From positions 1,802,501 to 1,866,500 of the forward strand of contig NZ_CP016534.2 of the NCBI RefSeq assembly GCF_001687565.2: a DNA stretch of 64,000 nt. Direction: 5' to 3'. This DNA comes from Planococcus antarcticus DSM 14505 (GTDB lineage Bacteria > Bacillota > Bacilli > Bacillales_A > Planococcaceae). The number at the start of each line of letters is the position of its first letter. Positions within the stretch are counted from its first letter, which is position 1. This document shows, piece after piece, positions 46,100-55,355 of this stretch. Position numbers and translations under genes: made by a program. The notes under the pieces were generated by a model, which saw nothing but the letters and a program-made list of their open reading frames with translations, was not told the origin of the DNA and ran no database searches.

Positions 46100-46681
46100 C
46101 TATTTCAAAATTCGTTTGGCTTCAGTCATGCGTTGGAAAATCGTAACAAGCTGCACCGCGAAAAAAATCAGCGTAATGGCTGTTAAGTATGTTGAAAAAA
46201 CAATCATCAGGGTAAAGAGTATAAAGCCCTCTGTTCTTTCAGCCAGTCCTGCTTGATAATAGAATGATTTCATGTCTTCTTTGTCGGAAAGTGCTCCCAC
46301 AGTCAAGAAGACGGTCATTGCTACGATAATGGAAACACTCAACAGCAACAACGCCCACATTGAATCGGGAAAGCGAAAAGCCAGTCCTAAAATGACACTG
46401 ATTTCCACGAGTCGGTCAAAGCTGATGTCGAGCAAAGTTCCCCAGGAAGATGGCTTGGTTTTCCGCGCCATAGTTCCATCAACAACATCTAGAAAGCCGG
46501 AAAGCCAGAGAACCAACACGGCCCAGAAAGGTTGATCCAGGTAAATGAAGATACCTGAAGACATGCCGATGGCAAATGCAATTTTCGTCACGCTGTCAGC
46601 AGTAAATCCCATTTTTAGAAATAGATCAGCCGTTTTTCCAACGACTGGCTGAACATATTTTCGTGCATGTGTGTCCAACAT
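46100..46681 (-). CDS. CDP-alcohol phosphatidyltransferase (YnjF-like)
   Basis: The 193-residue membrane protein has the CDP-alcohol phosphotransferase motif in DVVDGTMARKTKPSSWG, followed by TLLDISFDRLVE, giving the spaced Asp residues that bind Mg2+ and the CDP moiety. About five to six membrane segments are present. It joins a phosphatidyl group from a CDP-linked lipid to an alcohol. ATG at 46681 has AAAAGGTG upstream; the GTG at 46690 lies in that site. E. coli YnjF in the ydj/ynj operon is a relative. Confidence 0.88.
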   Translation of the reverse strand: MLDTHARKYVQPVVGKTADLFLKMGFTADSVTKIAFAIGMSSGIFIYLDQPFWAVLVLWLSGFLDVVDGTMARKTKPSSWGTLLDISFDRLVEISVILGLAFRFPDSMWALLLLSVSIIVAMTVFLTVGALSDKEDMKSFYYQAGLAERTEGFILFTLMIVFSTYLTAITLIFFAVQLVTIFQRMTEAKRILK

Positions 46682-46874
46682 CGGTTTCACCTTTTCATTT
46701 TAAAGATAATTTCAGTATATAATATGTTCTTGGCAGTCACCCGTAATCCCACTCGGCTTCCGAAAAAAAAGTGAATTTAGGATAATCACAAAGTTCCGAG
46801 GGTGATTAAGAGAAAGTCTTTTGTGTTTTTTGTTAAGATGGTCTTAATTCAAGAAAAGAAAGGAAATGGTAAAG

Positions 46875-48758
46875 ATGGTTAAAAAATATGATATCGCCAT
46901 AATTGGAGCCGGCGCAGCCGGACTGACAGCCGCTTTTACAGGAGCGGGATTTTCAAAAAGTGTCGTGCTAATCGATAAGAATCTGCCCGGGGGAGAATGT
47001 ACTTGGTCAGGTTGTATTCCTAGCAAATCACTGATCAATATCGCCAAAGAAGTCCATCATGCCATGAAGTACACTCCGAATCTGCAAGTTGATACATCGG
47101 TCGTCTTGAAAGATATACAGGACGTAATTCAAAAAGTATACGCAGGCGAATCTCCAGAGGTGCTAAAGCAATCCGGCATTGATTTCATTAACGGTTATGC
47201 AAAATTTGTAGGACCGCATGCAGTAGAAGTGGACGGCGAACGCATTGAAGCGAAAAAAATTATTCTATCCACAGGATCATCACCAATGGTACCTCCGATC
47301 GACGGCCTGGACAAAGTGTCTTATTTAACGAACGAAACTATATTCACTCAGAAATCGTTCCCGAAAACCATGACTATTCTTGGAGGCGGTGCCATTGGCG
47401 TCGAAATGAGCCAAGCATTGAACCGAATTGGTGTGAAAGTGACACTTGTTGAGAAATTCGAACGGATCCTGCCAAAAGATGAAGAAGACTTGGTATTGAT
47501 GATTCAGCAACGCCTGATCGACGAAGGTGTGACGATCCATGCAGGTGCTACTGCTGTTCGAGCCGAGCAAAATGGCGAACAAATTGAGTTGAAAATCGAA
47601 AAAGACGGCAGTGAAATGACTGTTTCCAGTGAAGGACTTTTGGTCGCGCTTGGACGCCAGGCGAATGTGAAAGGCTACAATTTAGAAGGAGCAGGCGTAG
47701 AATTTGATTCGAAAAGCATTCAGGTGGACGATCATTTGGAGACTACCGCTAAAGGCATCTATGCGATTGGCGATGTGGTCGGACCCTACCAATTGTCGCA
47801 TATGGCGAACACCCAAGGAATTACCGCAACTCAAAATGCGATTTTACCAATCAACAAAAAAATGGATTATGAACATGTCACTTGGTGTACATACACGGAC
47901 CCAGAACTCGGCAGATCCGGGTTATCTGAAAAAGAAGCGCGCGAGAAATACGGTGATTCGATTCGGATCTATGAACATGATTATGCTGATATTGACCGTG
48001 CCAATACGAAAAAAGACAGCATCGGCAAAGTCAAAATCATTCTGGATAAAAAAGGCTATATATTAGGAGCCAGCATTCTTGGTGACCGCGCTGGAGAAAT
48101 CATCAGCCAAATCCAGACCATTAAAACACTGCATATCAACCTTGGCAAATTATCAGGCGTTATTCACCCGTACCCAACTTATAGCGAAGTTTTGGTAAAA
48201 ATCGGCAAAAAAGTCTATGTGGATAATTTGTTGAACCAACCGGTCGTCAAAACTTTTAACAAAGCAAAAGCGGGCGAGCTGCCGGCAGATAAGATTGCTA
48301 TTTACGGCGTAGCCGCTGCAGCAGGGGTGGGAATCACAAACATGGTGATCAAAAACAATGTCAAGCCAAAGCTCGGCGTGGAGAACGATCGTCTGAAAGG
48401 AATGCCATCAACACCCAATGCTGTGTCGTCACAATCTTCATCAAAAGATAAGTATGTCGCAGCTTGGTCGTATAACGGCAGCAAAAACGATGCGAAAAAG
48501 AACCTGACCGGCATGCTAAAGGGCTATGAAGGCGTGATAATCGTTCAAAATGAAGAGAATTATGTCTATGCAGTTGCCAAGTCTAAAACGATGAAATTTA
48601 AAGATGATATCGAATTCTACTTTAACGATACTGCTCAGCAGATTGAGTTTCGCTCGGCTTCACGCATCGGTTATTCAGATGCAGGCGTCAACCGCAAGCG
48701 CTATGATGAAATGAGTACCCGTTACTCGAACATTTCGGCGCACACCCGCAACTCATGA
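46875..48758 (+). CDS. MerA/dihydrolipoamide dehydrogenase-like oxidoreductase fused to a DUF1499-like domain
   Basis: Residues 1-460 form a pyridine nucleotide-disulfide oxidoreductase: FAD loop IIGAGAAGLTA, redox pair in GGECTWSGCIPSKSL, second loop ILGGGAIGVEM, FAD contact YAIGDVVG and the catalytic-His motif HPYPTYSE. A short hydrophobic stretch (IYGVAAAAGVGITNMVI) and a Ser-rich linker lead to a C-terminal ~110-residue domain ending RSASRIGYSDAGVNRKRYDE, as in DUF1499. The substrate is unknown. The stop overlaps the TVP38 start by 4 bases. Confidence 0.85.
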   Translation: MVKKYDIAIIGAGAAGLTAAFTGAGFSKSVVLIDKNLPGGECTWSGCIPSKSLINIAKEVHHAMKYTPNLQVDTSVVLKDIQDVIQKVYAGESPEVLKQSGIDFINGYAKFVGPHAVEVDGERIEAKKIILSTGSSPMVPPIDGLDKVSYLTNETIFTQKSFPKTMTILGGGAIGVEMSQALNRIGVKVTLVEKFERILPKDEEDLVLMIQQRLIDEGVTIHAGATAVRAEQNGEQIELKIEKDGSEMTVSSEGLLVALGRQANVKGYNLEGAGVEFDSKSIQVDDHLETTAKGIYAIGDVVGPYQLSHMANTQGITATQNAILPINKKMDYEHVTWCTYTDPELGRSGLSEKEAREKYGDSIRIYEHDYADIDRANTKKDSIGKVKIILDKKGYILGASILGDRAGEIISQIQTIKTLHINLGKLSGVIHPYPTYSEVLVKIGKKVYVDNLLNQPVVKTFNKAKAGELPADKIAIYGVAAAAGVGITNMVIKNNVKPKLGVENDRLKGMPSTPNAVSSQSSSKDKYVAAWSYNGSKNDAKKNLTGMLKGYEGVIIVQNEENYVYAVAKSKTMKFKDDIEFYFNDTAQQIEFRSASRIGYSDAGVNRKRYDEMSTRYSNISAHTRNS

Positions 48759-49414
48759 ACAAGAGCACCCGTCTTAAGATAGGGAAATGGCTGGTGATTG
48801 CTGTTGCAGTCGGTCTGGTCATTTGGCTCAGCCGGTCAGTTTTCGAAGTCGATGCCAACGACCTCCGCAACTGGATTTTGTCATTTGGAATATGGTCACC
48901 GGTTATCTACATCCTTATTTACACGATCCGGCCGTTGATCTTTTTTCCGGCGTCAGTTTTGTCGATCGCCGGTGGCTTAGCCTTTGGTGCCTGGCTTGGC
49001 ACGCTTTACACCATCATTGGTGCAACACTGGGCGCGATGTTATCCTTTTTCGTTGCCAAAACCTTAGGCAAGAGCCTAGTTCGAAAGGAATGGACTGGAA
49101 ATGCCAGAAAAATCCAGTCTCAAATGGAGCAAAATGGCTTTCTCTATGTTTTGTTGTTCCGTTTTATACCGGTCATCAATTTTGACTTGATCAGCTATAT
49201 GGCTGCCCTTGCAAAAGTCCGTTTTGGTTCTTTTGCACTGGCAACTTTAATTGGCATTATTCCTGGAACTTTTGCCTATAATTTTCTGGGCAGCAGCTTT
49301 GTCAGCGGAAACCCAACAATCATTCTTTTAGCTGTAGTGGTTTTTGTTGTCTTGACAGTTGTACCGATTGTCATCCGAAATCGCTGGAATAAAAAACAGC
49401 CGCTCGATAAGTAA
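48755..49414 (+). CDS. TVP38/TMEM64 (DedA-like, YdjX/YdjZ) membrane protein
   Basis: The 219-residue protein has about six hydrophobic segments and the VTT-domain stretches IRPLIFFPASVLSIAGGLAFG, GATLGAMLSFFVAKTLG and LFRFIPVINFDLISYMA. TVP38 proteins are DedA relatives, possibly lipid scramblases or transporters. In E. coli two such genes (ydjX, ydjZ) precede ynjABCD, and YdjX is reported to affect selenium handling. The start overlaps the stop of the oxidoreductase gene (ATGA). Confidence 0.9.
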   Translation: MNKSTRLKIGKWLVIAVAVGLVIWLSRSVFEVDANDLRNWILSFGIWSPVIYILIYTIRPLIFFPASVLSIAGGLAFGAWLGTLYTIIGATLGAMLSFFVAKTLGKSLVRKEWTGNARKIQSQMEQNGFLYVLLFRFIPVINFDLISYMAALAKVRFGSFALATLIGIIPGTFAYNFLGSSFVSGNPTIILLAVVVFVVLTVVPIVIRNRWNKKQPLDK

Positions 49415-49451
49415 TAAAAAAGTTTATCAACGAATTTAGGAAGTGGAAGAT

Positions 49452-50699
49452 ATGAAAAAAATTCTATTAATAGTACCTGGGATACTGGCGCTTACGCTCG
49501 CTGCATGCTCCCAGGAAACCGGAAACGATGCAGCGGAAGAGGCGGAAAGCCTACTGACAAGCGAATGGCAAGAAGTTTCCGAGGCAGCGCAGGGACAGAA
49601 AGTCAATATGTACATGTGGGGCGGCAACGACAACATCAATCGTTACCTCGATGAATGGGTAGCTCCCCGCTTGAAAGAAGACCATGATGTCGAGTTGAAC
49701 CGGGTACCGATGAACGATTCACAGGACATCATCAATCAATTGGTTGACGAAAAATCAGTCGGCAAGAGTGAAGGCAGCATGGACATCATTTGGATCAACG
49801 GCGAAAATTTTAAAGCTGCCAAAGACAACGAGTTGCTGTGGGGAGATTTTACGGGTCAATTGCCGAATTTTAATGATTATATTAATCAGGAAGCGCCTGA
49901 AATCGCCACTGATTTTGGGGAACCTGTCGATGGCCTGGAGGCGCCGTGGGGCAAAGCGCAATTTGTTTTTGTCCATGATGTAAATAAGTCGGAAACGCCA
50001 CCGAAATCGATGGATGAGTTGGCCGATTGGGTCCAGGAAAATCCCGGACAGTTTACGTATCCGGCTTTGCCTGACTTTACGGGTAGTGCATTTGTTCGCC
50101 ACGTGCTTTATGAAACGACCGGCGGATATGAGCAATACCAGCAGCCCGCCGCAGAAATTGCTGACTTGGAAACTCGTTTAGAGCCGATGTGGCAATACTT
50201 GAATGAGATCGAACCGTTTCTATGGCGTGAAGGGGAAACTTATCCGGAAAGTCTGGCCAAGCAGGACCAGTTATTTGCGAGCGGCGAGATTGGCATGACC
50301 ATGAGTTACGATCCCGCGCTTGCAGCTAGTGAAGTGCTGAAGGGCCGATTCCCTGAGTCGACCCGCACTTTCTTGCTCGATGGCGGAACGCTAGCCAATA
50401 CGCATTTCCTATCAATTCCATTCAACTCTTCCGCTAAAGCAGGAGCGATGGTGGCCATCAACGAAATGATGTCGCCGGCAGCCCAAACTGCTAAACTGTC
50501 CCCTAAAAACTGGGGCGATTTGTCGGCATTGGATCTGGACAAATTGTCTCCCGAACAGCAGCAGGCCATGAACGATGTGGACTTAGGGAAAGCTACGCTG
50601 TCTTTGGAAGAATTAGAAAGTCACCAACTGCCAGAACTGTCGGCAGATTACATCGAAATCATTGAAAAAGGATGGATGGAACATGTGGCAAAAGACTAA
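49452..50699 (+). CDS. ABC transporter substrate-binding lipoprotein (YnjB-like)
   Basis: The 415-residue protein has a lipoprotein signal with LAAC (Cys near residue 19) and a periplasmic-binding-protein type II fold. VNMYMWGGNDNINRYLDEWV, SMDIIWINGENFKAAK and PWGKAQFVF are typical of the YnjB family rather than of spermidine or iron binding proteins. Its ligand is unknown. The permease gene begins 17 bases before its stop, so expression is coupled. Confidence 0.85.
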   Translation: MKKILLIVPGILALTLAACSQETGNDAAEEAESLLTSEWQEVSEAAQGQKVNMYMWGGNDNINRYLDEWVAPRLKEDHDVELNRVPMNDSQDIINQLVDEKSVGKSEGSMDIIWINGENFKAAKDNELLWGDFTGQLPNFNDYINQEAPEIATDFGEPVDGLEAPWGKAQFVFVHDVNKSETPPKSMDELADWVQENPGQFTYPALPDFTGSAFVRHVLYETTGGYEQYQQPAAEIADLETRLEPMWQYLNEIEPFLWREGETYPESLAKQDQLFASGEIGMTMSYDPALAASEVLKGRFPESTRTFLLDGGTLANTHFLSIPFNSSAKAGAMVAINEMMSPAAQTAKLSPKNWGDLSALDLDKLSPEQQQAMNDVDLGKATLSLEELESHQLPELSADYIEIIEKGWMEHVAKD

Positions 50700-51567
50700 A
50701 CCTTATCTTTTGCTGCTGCCAACCATCGGTACCATCGTCCTCCTGTTTTTTGGAGGACTTTTTGATGGACTTCTGAAAAGTTTTGGCTATTTTCCTGCAA
50801 TTGGAGAAACCCGCTTTGAAACGACGGCTTACGCGGATCTGTTCCGCTCATCCGAGTTCTGGGAATCACTGGTTCTGACTTTGAGAGTCGCCGCATTGTC
50901 TTCAGTGATTGCAGCTGTGTTGGGAGCTTTTATTGCAATTTCTTTGTTCATGCTGAATAAATTAGCGAAAACAGGTAGTGCTCAATTTTGGCACCGGCTG
51001 TTTCAGCTGCCCTTGACCATTCCGCATCTGGTCGGAGGCTATATCATTGTTCTGTTGTTCATGCAGAGCGGGTTTTTGTCGAAAATTCTTGCTTCTGCCG
51101 GTTTGATTGATAAAATCACGGATTTTCCGGTGCTGGTCAATGATCCGTTTGGCTGGGGAATCATTTTGACCTATGCCTGGAAAGAGGCTCCTTTTGTGTC
51201 GTTGATGATCTATCCGGTACTGTCACGGATTCACCGTTCGTGGCGGGATGTAGCGCGTGTTTTTGGAGCCGGCAGCTGGCAGTTTATCCGTGAAATTGTC
51301 CTGCCGGTGATGCTTCCGGCGTGGACGATTGCGACGTTTGTCGTTTTTGTCTTCACTTTTTCAGCTTTTGAAGTACCGTTTTTGCTGGGCGTCACGTATC
51401 CGAGCATGCTGCCGGTTTATTCCTATCAGTTGTACACAAGCGGTACCTTGGCTGACCGGCCAGAAGCGTTGGCTGTTAACATTGTACTCGCGGTTCTCAC
51501 CATCTTACTGGGGCTTGTCGTCTATTACTTCAGCAAACGTTGGAATGTATTTAAGGGGTGGGATTGA
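50683..51567 (+). CDS. ABC transporter permease (N-terminal half of YnjC equivalent)
   Basis: The 294-residue protein has six membrane segments and the cytoplasmic EAA-like loop around ARVFGAGSWQFIREIVLPVML that docks the ATPase. E. coli YnjC is a single ~510-residue double permease; here the two halves are separate genes. ATG at 50683 lies inside the binding-protein gene and the stop TGA overlaps the next ATG by one base. Confidence 0.88.
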   Translation: MWQKTKPYLLLLPTIGTIVLLFFGGLFDGLLKSFGYFPAIGETRFETTAYADLFRSSEFWESLVLTLRVAALSSVIAAVLGAFIAISLFMLNKLAKTGSAQFWHRLFQLPLTIPHLVGGYIIVLLFMQSGFLSKILASAGLIDKITDFPVLVNDPFGWGIILTYAWKEAPFVSLMIYPVLSRIHRSWRDVARVFGAGSWQFIREIVLPVMLPAWTIATFVVFVFTFSAFEVPFLLGVTYPSMLPVYSYQLYTSGTLADRPEALAVNIVLAVLTILLGLVVYYFSKRWNVFKGWD

Positions 51568-52382
51568 TGAAAAATCCCCGTCATTTATTGAGTTCAGCTT
51601 TATTCCTTTTGTTATTCATTGTCATCGGCTTGCCGTTTATCCCTTTGATCCTATCGAGTGTGTCCTTTGGGTGGCAATGGCCAAATGTGTTGCCCGAATC
51701 ATTCAGCTTCCGTGCCTGGGAATATGTATTGGCCGGCAGTTCCGGGACCTGGCAGGCAGTAGGGGTTAGCCTGTTAATCGCTTTTATCGTCACGGCAGTG
51801 AATATTCTTCTGGCCGTGCCGGCTGCCAATGCCCTGGTGCGTAATCACCTTCGCGGCAAATGGCTAATCGAAGCGATCATTTTCGCACCTATCATCATCC
51901 CGCCATTTGTTGCTGTGATAGGCATCCATTTGACCTTTTTGCGGCTTGGCTTGACGGAGACCATTCTTGGTGTGGTCCTGGCGCATATCTCGCCAACTTT
52001 GCCGTATATGGTGCGCGCCGTGATGATCAGCTATAATACTTTATCAGTCGAATGGGAAAACCAGGCACGAATGCTTGGCGCGAGGCCGATTTCCCGGTTT
52101 ATCCATGTGGTGCTGCCACATTTATTGCCTGGCATTGCTGCAGGGGCAAGTTTGAGCATCCTGATTTCCTTAAGCCAATACTTGATTACTTTTATCATCG
52201 GCTCTGGGCAGGTCGTAACCTTGCCAATCTTGTTGTTTCCATTTATCAGCGGTGGAGATCCGGCAGTTGCTTCGGTCTATTCGTTGCTGTATGCCGGAAT
52301 TGCTATTTTGACCTTGTTGGGAATGGATATCGCCTTGAAAAAATACTATCAAAATAAAAATGCCGCCACAGGGAAGGGCTAA
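51567..52382 (+). CDS. ABC transporter permease (C-terminal half of YnjC equivalent)
   Basis: The 271-residue protein has six membrane segments and an EAA-like loop around QARMLGARPISRFIHVVLPHLL. It pairs with the previous gene to form the membrane channel. AAGGGGTGGG precedes the ATG, whose A is shared with the previous stop codon. The ATPase gene follows 12 bases later. Confidence 0.88.
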   Translation: MKNPRHLLSSALFLLLFIVIGLPFIPLILSSVSFGWQWPNVLPESFSFRAWEYVLAGSSGTWQAVGVSLLIAFIVTAVNILLAVPAANALVRNHLRGKWLIEAIIFAPIIIPPFVAVIGIHLTFLRLGLTETILGVVLAHISPTLPYMVRAVMISYNTLSVEWENQARMLGARPISRFIHVVLPHLLPGIAAGASLSILISLSQYLITFIIGSGQVVTLPILLFPFISGGDPAVASVYSLLYAGIAILTLLGMDIALKKYYQNKNAATGKG

Positions 52383-52394
52383 AGGAGTGGAGAA

Positions 52395-53471
52395 ATGAAC
52401 GATTTGCGCATCATCAACATTGAAAAGCAATACCAGCAAAGGCAGCAAAAAAGCGACCCTGCATTTTCACTGCAGCCGCTTCGGCTGACCATCAACGAAG
52501 GTGAATTTTTCTCATTGCTCGGCCCTTCCGGTTGCGGCAAGACAACCTTGCTGAAATTAGTGGCAGGACTGATGCCGGCAGATAACGGCGAAATCTGGGT
52601 CGGGGACGCTAATGTAACAACAGTCCCCCCAGAAGCCAGGAGATTTGCCATGGTGTTTCAGCAATCGCTGCTGTTTCCACATATGTCGGTTGAAGACAAT
52701 GTGGCATTCGGATTAAAAATGCAGAAAGTCAGCAAAAAACAGCGATTGGTGAAAGCACAGGACATGCTAGAACATGTCGGTCTCAAGGGCTACGGTCAAC
52801 GTTTTCCAGATGAATTGAGCGGAGGTCAGCAGCAACGTGTGGCATTGGCAAGAGCGTTGGTTGCAAATCCGCAGGTGCTGTTGATGGATGAACCATTTAG
52901 CGCCTTGGACCCGAGCCTTCGGGAAGAAATGCGGGAGCTTCTCAGTCGGATTCAAAAAGAGTTCCGCGTGACAGTTCTGTTTGTCACCCATGACCGCGAA
53001 GAAGCATTTTATCTTTCGGACCGAATTGGTGTAATGAGTGAAGGAGCTTTACTGCAGGTAGGCAAAGCCCGAGAGCTACATGAACGTCCTACCAGTTCGA
53101 AAGTCGCCTCTTTTCTAGGGTTGAAGAATATCATTAAAGGTTCAGTCACGGGTGGATATTTTACTTCAAAAGACAACGCTTTTAGTTTTCCGGTTGCTAA
53201 AAATACTAAAGCTGGACACTGTTTCCTGATTCTGCGACCAGAAGTGTTGCAGCTTGTAACAGTCAATACTATTCCCCATTCAGATTCTATTCAGTTTAGC
53301 GGAGTGATCCAGCAAATGAAATTCAACCACGGATTTTATTCAGTTAAAATTAAAATGGGAAATTATTCATTAGCCTGTAGTTTTACTAGCCAACAGGCTG
53401 AAGGTGCTGCAGTCGGACAAGAAATTGACTTAATGGTTAGTCTGAATAATGCATGGTTAACAGAAGAGTGA
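52395..53471 (+). CDS. ABC transporter ATP-binding protein (YnjD-like)
   Basis: The 358-residue ATPase has Walker A GPSGCGKTT, the Q-loop MVFQQS, signature LSGGQQQR, Walker B VLLMDEPFSALDP and the switch His in VTHDREEA. The C-terminal ~120 residues form a TOBE-like regulatory region that E. coli YnjD (about 217 residues) lacks. It drives import by the YnjB/YnjC-like parts. A strong terminator closes the operon. Confidence 0.92.
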   Translation: MNDLRIINIEKQYQQRQQKSDPAFSLQPLRLTINEGEFFSLLGPSGCGKTTLLKLVAGLMPADNGEIWVGDANVTTVPPEARRFAMVFQQSLLFPHMSVEDNVAFGLKMQKVSKKQRLVKAQDMLEHVGLKGYGQRFPDELSGGQQQRVALARALVANPQVLLMDEPFSALDPSLREEMRELLSRIQKEFRVTVLFVTHDREEAFYLSDRIGVMSEGALLQVGKARELHERPTSSKVASFLGLKNIIKGSVTGGYFTSKDNAFSFPVAKNTKAGHCFLILRPEVLQLVTVNTIPHSDSIQFSGVIQQMKFNHGFYSVKIKMGNYSLACSFTSQQAEGAAVGQEIDLMVSLNNAWLTEE

Positions 53472-53475
53472 ATAT

Positions 53476-53516
53476 AAAAACCTGCACTCCTAGATGATGG
53501 AGTGCAGGTTTTTTTA
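53476..53516 (+). terminator. Terminator of the ynj-like operon
   Basis: AAAAACCTGCACTCC pairs perfectly with GGAGTGCAGGTTTTT around TAGATGAT. It begins 5 bases after the ATPase stop. Confidence 0.93.
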
Positions 53517-53697
53517 TGCATTCATAAATAAAAGGGTATAATAGGAAGCGCTGGATAATATGAATAGGTACAATCAGGTAAGTTTGAATCCGCAAAGAAT
53601 AACTACATTTAATCTTTATTCATTCGCAACTCATCAATGAATAAAGAGAATAAAAAAGACATTGGGATTTCCGCGTCTCTACTAATCCACTCCGAAC

Positions 53698-54987
53698 CTA
53701 GCAACAACTGGTTCCCCGATCCGCTCCGTTGATGGTAAATGCAAGTGGCCGGCTGCTGCAGACGCCGGTTTCCGGCAGATCCAGTTCCACGCGCTCTGCC
53801 GCTTCGCGATCACCAGAAAGATGAGCAACAACCGAACGTGCTTGTTCAAAACCCGTTGCCATCAGAAAAGTGGGGGCGCGTCCATAACTTTTAGCCCCAA
53901 TGATATAGAAGTCTTTTTCCGGCTGCCGCAGTTCCCGCTCACCGTGCGGGCGAACAGTGCCGCAGCTGTGGACGTTCGGATCGATGAGAGGTGCCAGCGC
54001 TGGCACGCTTTCAAGTGCGGGATCAAAGGCATAGCGAACCTCGCGCAGCAACTCAAAACTTGGGTGGGAACCGGTATTGGCGATTACCTGATCAAATGGA
54101 CCAAAGTCAATTTTGTGCCCTCTCTGTTCAGCACCAAACAGGACTTGCTCATCATTTAGGCTGATGGATTGGATAAAGCTTGAAGTTTGAACATTGATTT
54201 GTTCACCAGTCAATAAAGCCTTGATCCGTTGCCCGAGAGCTCCCCGCTCCGGCAGTTGGTCAGCTTCACCGCCGCCTAAGACCTGTTCAGGAGATGCTTT
54301 TCGGACGATCCACGTAATCTCTGTATCTGGAAATCTTTCCTTCAGCTGGACAAGGTCAATCAGTGAATTCAAGGCGGAATGACCGCTGCCTACTACGACA
54401 ACACGCTTGTTTTGAAAGCGTTTTTGGTCGGCTCCCAGTATTGATGGAATACCGTAATCCACAAATTCTGCTGCTGCATTAGTTGCGCCGCCGGACACCA
54501 CCGGATTAGGGTTTTGCCATGTGCCGGTCGCATCGATGACTGCCCGCGCCAATACAGTTTGGCATGTACCTGTTCCGTTTTCAATAACGAGCTCGAATGG
54601 TTTATCATCACGGTTCGCTGTTTTCATTTTATCTAAGCCCTGCCGCTGCAGGTGAATGACGCGGCTGTTTAAGTGAATGAACGGTTTCAGTTCTGGCAGC
54701 TGGCCAAGCGGCTGCAGGTAGTGTTCCGCAATCTCCTTGCCATAAGGCAGTCGGTCAGGATCAGGCAGAGCCATTTCGTGCTGTTCGAATAGTTTTTTGG
54801 ACGCTGCATCGATATTGTAGCGCCAGGTCGAGAACAACCGCACATAGCCATATTCAAGAAAATGGGTTCCGAGTGCGGGACCTGATTCGAACAAAACGAA
54901 TGGTTGCTGATACTGGACCAAGTGGGCGGCGGCGGCGAGTCCTGCAGGTCCTCCGCCGATGATTGCTACGGGTAATATGGTGGTCAT
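53698..54987 (-). CDS. FAD-dependent monooxygenase-like protein of the arsenic island
   Basis: The 429-residue flavoprotein has the FAD loop AIIGGGPAGLAAAAHL, the NAD(P) loop VVVVGSGHSALNSL and the ATG-type motif IDATGTWQNPN, as in flavin monooxygenases and related oxidoreductases. It ends in Ser-Cys-Cys. It lies downstream of an ArsR gene on the same strand, separated from it by a copy of the dispersed repeat. A role in arsenic chemistry is inferred from position and the vicinal cysteines only. ATG at 54987 is 10 bases from AAGGAG; a GTG at 54993 is too close. Confidence 0.8.
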   Translation of the reverse strand: MTTILPVAIIGGGPAGLAAAAHLVQYQQPFVLFESGPALGTHFLEYGYVRLFSTWRYNIDAASKKLFEQHEMALPDPDRLPYGKEIAEHYLQPLGQLPELKPFIHLNSRVIHLQRQGLDKMKTANRDDKPFELVIENGTGTCQTVLARAVIDATGTWQNPNPVVSGGATNAAAEFVDYGIPSILGADQKRFQNKRVVVVGSGHSALNSLIDLVQLKERFPDTEITWIVRKASPEQVLGGGEADQLPERGALGQRIKALLTGEQINVQTSSFIQSISLNDEQVLFGAEQRGHKIDFGPFDQVIANTGSHPSFELLREVRYAFDPALESVPALAPLIDPNVHSCGTVRPHGERELRQPEKDFYIIGAKSYGRAPTFLMATGFEQARSVVAHLSGDREAAERVELDLPETGVCSSRPLAFTINGADRGTSCC

Positions 54988-55051
54988 TTTCACACGCTCC
55001 TTCTATAGTATAAGTTTTTCTTTTGATAGTGCGTTTCACAGGTATACATAT

Positions 55052-55317
55052 TATATAAGTTGAACTTAAGAATCAGCATTTCAGACGCCGCTTTGGACAG
55101 AGCAAAGACGATTGCTCCTAAGCAAGCTCGTCGCAAAGGAGGACCCAGGATTGCCCGCTTGACTCACACGATAAGCCGGGGAGAACACCCGTCTCATCGC
55201 TCCGCCCAGCCCGTGGACGCGCCAGCGCTGGGTCAGCTCATTGGACCATGGAGGAGCTTCAATTGTTCTGGTATTTTAGTTAAGATATTCCGCAAACCAG
55301 CAAGCGACATTCTTTAG
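55052..55317. repeat. Copy E of the dispersed repeat, inside the arsenic island
   Basis: It begins with the same 13 bases, TATATAAGTTGAA, as copies A and B. ATTGCTCCTAAGCAAGCTCG with GTCGCAAA resembles the common core, and GATATTCCGCAAA is shared with the copy at 40640. No inverted right end is visible. It separates an ArsR gene from its likely partner flavoprotein gene. Confidence 0.6.
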
Positions 55318-55355
55318 TTTTACTTCTATAGAATATTATTTGACAATACAGTAAT

